In this document: one piece after another, positions 63,831 to 64,000 of the stretch | Layout of the letters: the number at the start of each line of letters is the position of its first letter | Position numbering within the stretch: the stretch's first letter is position 1 | DNA from: a bacterium A37T11 | GTDB taxonomy: Bacteria > Bacteroidota > Bacteroidia > Sphingobacteriales > Sphingobacteriaceae | Length of the DNA stretch: 64,000 bases | Direction of reading: 5' to 3' | Assembly: GCA_900109895.1 (NCBI GenBank) | Contig: FOBR01000012.1 | Coordinates: 62,001 to 126,000 of the forward strand | The notes under the pieces: model-generated | The model's database searches: none | Seen by the model: the letters and a program-made list of their open reading frames with translations, nothing else | Told to the model about the DNA's origin: nothing | Position numbers and translations under genes: made by a program

Positions 63831-64000
63831 TTAGCGCAGTTTTTTTAAAATTACGTTTTCATTTTCAGGTTTTACCATCATAATCTCCTTTTTTTGGTCC
63901 AACTTAGCCAAGGATTCTTTATGAACTGAAATGTGTGGAGCAATAATGAGCGATACGATTGACATGAGTTTGATCAAAATGTTCATCGATGGTCCCGAAG
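63831..64000 (-). CDS. hppA: C-terminal end of a membrane-bound (H+/Na+-translocating) pyrophosphatase, partial
   Basis: Reading the - strand from the window edge gives SGPSMNILIKLMSIVSLIIAPHI followed by a charged tail of about 30 residues ending in NENVILKKLR and a TAA at 63833-63831. GPSMNILIKLMSxVSLxIAP is the last-helix signature of membrane pyrophosphatases. Only about 56 codons are inside the window; the rest of the gene lies beyond position 64000. Confidence 0.82.
   Translation of the reverse strand, partial: SGPSMNILIKLMSIVSLIIAPHISVHKESLAKLDQKKEIMMVKPENENVILKKLR

Noticed and set aside
1..64000. CRISPR arrays, tRNA/rRNA genes, insertion sequences, prophage
   Set aside because: No regularly spaced repeats, cloverleaf-like gaps, transposase or integrase genes were found on reading both strands; a dedicated tRNA search could still find something missed.

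Overview
The window looks like a chromosomal segment of a Bacteroidota bacterium, most likely Sphingobacteriaceae-like (Pedobacter, Olivibacter or a relative). The signs are three SusC/SusD outer-membrane pairs, two ECF-sigma/FecR-type anti-sigma pairs, many short-signal lipoproteins, a DUF5690 membrane protein, and promoters of the Bacteroidota form (TTG, about 20 bp, TAnnTTTG). The genus is an inference. No rRNA, tRNA, CRISPR array, insertion sequence or integrase was seen.

Region 1 (165-12729, + strand) reads as a SusCD-coupled phosphonate utilisation locus. It holds an XRE-cupin regulator, a class III aminotransferase-fold enzyme resembling (R)-1-hydroxy-2-aminoethylphosphonate ammonia-lyase (PbfA), SusC, SusD, a second enzyme of the same fold, a surface-type lipoprotein of the alkaline phosphatase/phosphodiesterase superfamily with chitobiase-like and PA14-like tails, a phosphonatase-like HAD hydrolase that keeps the DxAGT motif and the Schiff-base lysine, and a DUF5690 transporter-like protein. 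A likely order of events is: ester cleavage outside, uptake by SusCD, conversion to phosphonoacetaldehyde, then C-P bond cleavage.

Region 2 (12892-17841) is a mixed spacer: a DUF983/unknown/AraC-type/SDR gene run, an AraC regulator, and an ABC ATPase with its membrane partner.

Region 3 (17809-34062, - strand) is an ECF-sigma/FecR-controlled run of nine tightly packed genes: SusC, SusD, class C acid phosphatase lipoprotein, ethanolamine-type permease, gamma-glutamyl-amide synthetase (GS family), Fe-dependent alcohol dehydrogenase, PuuD-like gamma-glutamyl hydrolase, aldehyde dehydrogenase and a Tat-exported phospholipase C. Together they can be read as phosphatidylethanolamine head-group use: phospholipase C releases phosphoethanolamine, the phosphatase gives ethanolamine, and the gamma-glutamylated intermediate is oxidised to gamma-glutamylglycine and split into glutamate and glycine. 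Regions 1 and 3 therefore handle isosteric head groups (aminoethyl-C-P and aminoethyl-O-P). A decayed copy of the synthetase gene lies just upstream of the sigma gene (34294-34465).

Region 4 (34652-41342) has a glycine-zipper lipoprotein, a secreted DNA/RNA endonuclease, and a five-gene + strand cluster (nucleotidyltransferase, ATP-grasp-like, CDP-alcohol phosphatidyltransferase, LPG-synthase-type membrane protein, HAD phosphatase) that looks like assembly of an unidentified lipid head group.

Region 5 (41363-56257) is a carbohydrate locus with sigma, FecR, SusC (broken by a frameshift at a G8 tract), SusD, an exported FAD oxidoreductase, a gluconate-2-dehydrogenase subunit 3-like protein, a GMC oxidoreductase, an esterase, a GH29 fucosidase and a Tat-exported Gfo/Idh/MocA protein. 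This set suggests sugar oxidation (3-keto-type) of a fucosylated or acylated glycoside.

Region 6 (56401-64000) is core chromosome: a C1 peptidase, GMP synthase, a PBP1-type lipoprotein, an RsmB-like rRNA methyltransferase, MarC, an amino-acid permease and the 3' end of a membrane pyrophosphatase gene.
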